A stretch of 64,000 nucleotides of DNA from an uncultured Opitutaceae bacterium. Lineage in GTDB: Bacteria; Verrucomicrobiota; Verrucomicrobiia; Opitutales; Opitutaceae. Below the pieces are notes generated by a model. It was not told the DNA's origin, did not search any database, and was given only the letters and a program-made list of their open reading frames with translations. The position numbers and the translations under genes were made by a program. Location: positions 49,285-113,284 of the forward strand of contig CAITBM010000132.1 in the NCBI GenBank assembly GCA_903890485.1, given 5' to 3'. Below are positions 61,550 through 64,000 of this stretch, one piece after another (positions within the stretch are counted from its first letter, which is position 1; each line of letters starts with the position of its first letter).

Positions 61550-61564
61550 ACCGCCTCTGCGGTA
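61550..61564. repeat. Short hairpin repeat, copy 1
   Basis: ACCGCCTCTGCGGTA; with the preceding T the stem is 6 bp. A 13-of-15 match with the same hairpin form lies at 63599-63613. It sits between the orphan antitoxin and the PIN toxin genes. Confidence 0.45.
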
Positions 61565-61676
61565 GTTAGGTGAGTCCATCTCGTCACGGCCCGACAATCT
61601 TCCCTGGATTTCGCCTTACCCGGCGTGATGTCCGATAGTCTTGGGCTCCTTAAGCGTTTTGCGACAAGTCGCCGTA

Positions 61677-62237
61677 CTAATTCCCAAGCGCCTCCAGAAT
61701 CTGGCACGAGAATGCAGGCACGCTCTTCCCGAGATGTATCGCAACGTCCTGAAGTTCGCGGCCATCCTCTTGTGCGATCGCCGCCAGCTTTCCCATGACG
61801 ACCCCGGGATTCATGGAATAGAGCGTCAGCAGATAGTCCTGCGGATGCAGGACGTCGATGTCCCACGGCTTGAGGGCGGTGGCCGGGAAATGCCGCAGGT
61901 TGAAGGTCACGATGAGCGAAGCCCCGGCCTTGACGGCGGCCGCCACCACATGCCGGTCCTTTTCTTCATTGGTGACAACGGGCAGCAACATCTCGAAGCC
62001 CGTCACACTCGCCTCGGGAAACGAGCGGCAAACCTCCTGCCTCCAAAAGTCAGCCAATTCGCGGGAATAGGGCTTCTTCAGCTTCTCCGTCTGCGTTGTC
62101 CGGACCTCGTCCAGGATCTGGCTCGACCAGACCGGCAGGTAGAGTCGCGGAGGTTCGGCCAGTCGAAGGAACAGGTCGCAGAGGCCCGCATTAGCCAGCA
62201 CGCACGCATCGAGCACCACCCTGAAGTCAGCCTGCAT
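61677..62237 (-). CDS. PIN-domain toxin (type II TA)
   Basis: The 186-residue protein starts QADFRVVLDACVLANAG with the first PIN Asp, has an Asp/Glu in SSQILDEVRTT and EEKDRHVVAAAVKAGASLI, and continues with VTFNLRHFPATALKPWDI, as in the PIN_3-type toxins paired with excisionase-like antitoxins. The ATG at 62237 overlaps the antitoxin gene end by 11 bases; an in-frame ATG at 62255 is an alternative. The C-terminal third (after LTLYSMNPGVV) is an added helical region. Activity as an RNase is expected from the family. Confidence 0.85.
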   Translation of the reverse strand: MQADFRVVLDACVLANAGLCDLFLRLAEPPRLYLPVWSSQILDEVRTTQTEKLKKPYSRELADFWRQEVCRSFPEASVTGFEMLLPVVTNEEKDRHVVAAAVKAGASLIVTFNLRHFPATALKPWDIDVLHPQDYLLTLYSMNPGVVMGKLAAIAQEDGRELQDVAIHLGKSVPAFSCQILEALGN

Positions 62238-62682
62238 CGCCCGTGTAGTCGGCATCGTATTGGCCCGCCTCCTTGATTTTCTTGAACAGCCGGCCGAGCG
62301 ATTCGCGCCGGCCCTTGTCCCTGACCTCCTGATAGGCGCGAAGGTCCTTAAGCGTCACCCTCCGGTGTGTGCCGACGCGGTGGTGGGGTATCTCGCCCTT
62401 CTCCATCAATTCGACGAGGTGCTGGCGCGACATGCCAAGGAGGGCCGCGGCCGCCTGGGTCGTGAAAGTCTCGTCCTCGGGCATCAGGATGATCGCCCTG
62501 CCCTGCTGCATCTGGCGGACGGTGTTCACAAGCAGGTGGAATATCGGATCGGGCAATTCGATCCGAACGCCTTCGCGCCCGACGAGGGCGGGCCGTTCCT
62601 CACGGCTCACCAGTTCTATCAGCTGGTTCAATTCCGCGGGCTTAAGGAGCGACGGGTCCAGGCGATCTTCTTTCGGGTTCAT
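62227..62682 (-). CDS. Excisionase-family HTH antitoxin
   Basis: The 151-residue protein has an N-terminal charged region and a MerR/excisionase-like helix-turn-helix at about residues 78-126 (FTTQAAAALLGMSRQHLVEL, then HHRVGTHRRVTLKDLRAY). Such proteins precede PIN toxins and act as both antitoxin and repressor. Its stop lies within the toxin start region. It should control its own promoter in the 132-base gap before the frameshifted phosphoesterase gene. Confidence 0.82.
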   Translation of the reverse strand: MNPKEDRLDPSLLKPAELNQLIELVSREERPALVGREGVRIELPDPIFHLLVNTVRQMQQGRAIILMPEDETFTTQAAAALLGMSRQHLVELMEKGEIPHHRVGTHRRVTLKDLRAYQEVRDKGRRESLGRLFKKIKEAGQYDADYTGDAG

Positions 62683-62814
62683 GGGGCGACACTATCGGAG
62701 CGAAGATTGGAAAATCAAACCCTCAAACGCTACAAACGCCATAATCGCTATATTCGATTTCACGCCTAATTGGGCTTTCATGTTACTTCCCATCATCTTA
62801 GGGTAGTCCTTACC

Positions 62815-63542
62815 CTAGGAACTTCCCGAGGCAAGCGTCTGAGCTGTTGAGCACCATAAGTGGCATTTCTTGAGGGGAACGGTCTGCTGCCGCCCGTCGC
62901 CAAACCGGGTTATGGTACTGGCATTAGTATCGATCACGATGTGGTTTGGCACTGCGACATCTAGTCTAACTCCGGGGTTCAGACAGGTAAACCGGCCGGC
63001 ATCATGCCAGCGCTTCGGCTCGTGAACATGCCCCGACAGGATAAGCCAGGTCATGGTCGATGCCTTCAGAAGATGCTCGGCGAGTTCCAGGTCACCCAAG
63101 TCCCCCCCAAGGTGATCGGTACCTGCCAGTGACAAAGCCGGCGGGCAATGGCACACAACGATCCTCGGCAGCGCCGAGTTCGTAACAGGCACCCTGCCCC
63201 ACCCGACACATTCGACGAGGAATCCGCCGAGCTCGGCCGCGTCGCCGTCAATGAAGACATTCGGCCTCTTCAGCGTTTTTAGCCACCGGGCCTCCTGGAG
63301 CAGCGGGTGCAGGCTGAACGTGTCGTGGTTTCCCGAGACGATGAACACAGGAAGCTCCGCAGGAAGGCCCTGGGCCCAATCCCGGACCCTGTCGATCTGG
63401 CCCTCGATCTGCTCCAATTCGAACAGGTTCAGGAGGTCTCCGGAGACAACAAGCGCATCATAGTGGGATCGTCGAACCTCGTCCGTGATCCAGTCGTAGA
63501 AGGGATCGACCGCATGCAGGCGCTAAGGTGGAGAATTCTCAT
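62815..63542 (-). pseudogene. Calcineurin-like metallophosphoesterase with a one-base frameshift
   Basis: The frame from ATG 63542 begins MRILHLS and should run into the metal motif D-L-H, but reads AGC GCC TGC. Inserting one base after 63521 restores S-D-L-H-A-V-D-P-F-Y-D-W, and that frame runs on through VVSGDLLN, SGNHDTFSLHP, VVCHCPP and SGHVHEPKRWHDAGRFTCLNPG to the stop at 62815. All metal-binding motifs are otherwise present. The reading as assembled lacks the first metal site, so the enzyme is broken or the base is a sequencing error. Restored length is about 242 residues. Confidence 0.82.
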
Positions 63543-63598
63543 GGCGGAGCGCACCGGTATACTTGTCCGCCGGGCACCATTGCGCAATCGGGCAACCC

Positions 63599-63613
63599 AC
63601 CGCCTAAGCGGTA
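63599..63613. repeat. Short hairpin repeat, copy 2
   Basis: ACCGCCTAAGCGGTA, a 5-bp stem with loop CTAA, matching the copy at 61550-61564 at 13 of 15 positions. It is upstream of the phosphoesterase pseudogene. Confidence 0.45.
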
Positions 63614-63817
63614 TCCACTGACTGATCATTCACCGGTCGTTAGGCCAATTACGACCGCCTCGCCTGGGCCGCACCCTTTCAATCCAGAAAGCTAAACTAT
63701 AGCTATCTTTTCCGCACAATCCCCACCTTTATATCGACACAGTGATATGCCGTGAGCCGAACGCACCGACTCAGCATCGTTACCACCTATCTGCGGAGGC
63801 CGGTCCGACCCGGGTAG

Positions 63818-64000
63818 CTATGGGAAGCCTGGCACCCCCGCGGCCTTCGCAGCATGGGCGAGCGCTCTATCCGTGGTGGCGAGAGCCGCTCCGCGCCGCA
63901 TCGCCAACTCCAGGTAAGCCGCATCATAGACCGTAAGCCCATATTGGCGGGCCAGGGCGGCCGCGTCCCGACCTACGCGCAGCGCGGTCTCATCGTCGAC
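63818..64000 (-). CDS. PIN-domain toxin VapC, C-terminal part (5' end outside window)
   Basis: The frame is open to the right edge of the window and 60 residues are visible. The C-terminal PIN pattern is clear: LARQYGLTVYDAAYLELAMR with the conserved Asp, then LATTDRALAHAAKAAGV with the last acidic residue. This is a third PIN protein in the window, probably with its antitoxin just outside. It runs on the minus strand and stops with TAG at 63818. Confidence 0.8.
   Translation of the reverse strand, partial: VDDETALRVGRDAAALARQYGLTVYDAAYLELAMRRGAALATTDRALAHAAKAAGVPGFP

Noticed and set aside
61531..63640. Integron attC sites (GTTAGGT at 61565, GTTAGGC at 63634 with GCCTAA-like partners)
   Set aside because: Core-like heptamers exist, but the possible sites are only about 40-47 bases, the partner cores do not match RYYYAAC fully, and no integrase is visible. 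Kept only as a hairpin-repeat observation.

Overview
The window is a GC-rich bacterial chromosome segment packed with genes on both strands, many joined by 4-base ATGA overlaps. Gene content points to a Gram-negative member of the Verrucomicrobiota, probably close to the Opitutales. Outer-membrane biogenesis genes are present (lptD, lpxK). Menaquinone is made by the classical route (menF, menD, menB). The IspH is of the plant/cyanobacterial type, and there is a secreted Ig-like protein of the kind common in that phylum, a DUF3570/DUF4266 pair, and GH51/GH39 glycosidases beside a LacI regulator. No 16S rRNA is present, so the placement is an inference from protein character.

Layout. 1-4.6 kb: 3' part of ilvD, pgi, a small lipoprotein, rsmI and a Ppx/GppA phosphatase, all on +. 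4.7-5.4 kb: a Phd/VapC-type toxin-antitoxin pair behind a short tandem repeat. 5.4-9.8 kb: rluD, an adenosine-deaminase family gene, an M29 aminopeptidase and lpxK as an overlapping minus-strand operon. 9.8-16.7 kb: aminotransferase, topB, a Gln-rich anchored protein, fba with a terminator, and a CPBP membrane protease. 16.7-24.7 kb: a seven-gene minus-strand run (MBL hydrolase, ribD, rdgB, metG, menF, menD, menB). 24.8-30.4 kb: leuB, alaS and an extended ispH. 30.4-32.1 kb: a beta-barrel-like protein and a broken ParA-type ATPase. 32.2-40.8 kb: glgB and ppc on minus, lptD and an RsmB-type methyltransferase on +. 41-48.2 kb: secreted amidohydrolase, zinc alcohol dehydrogenase, and a GH51 / LacI / GH39 hemicellulose locus. 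48.5-52.6 kb: DUF3570, TlpA-like thioredoxin and DUF4266, then an Ig-repeat protein. 52.6-59.9 kb: two lone ABC-type binding proteins, hrpA, a small conserved protein and a DUF4337 protein.

59.9-64 kb is different in character: AT-richer gaps, an in-frame chimera of a PIG-L deacetylase with the tail of a response-regulator receiver domain, a degraded tRNA-Ser 3' half, an orphan MbcA/ParS-like antitoxin, an HTH/PIN toxin-antitoxin pair, a frameshifted metallophosphoesterase and the end of another PIN toxin. This looks like a decayed, repeatedly rearranged island entering the window from the right.

The best candidate for an undescribed system is the DUF3570-thioredoxin-DUF4266 set: a predicted outer-membrane barrel, an exported thiol redox protein and a tiny lipoprotein ending in Cys-Gly-Cys-Asn, behind a leader with a perfect 8-bp inverted repeat. 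The chimera and tRNA scar at 60-61 kb are the clearest signs of recent rearrangement.
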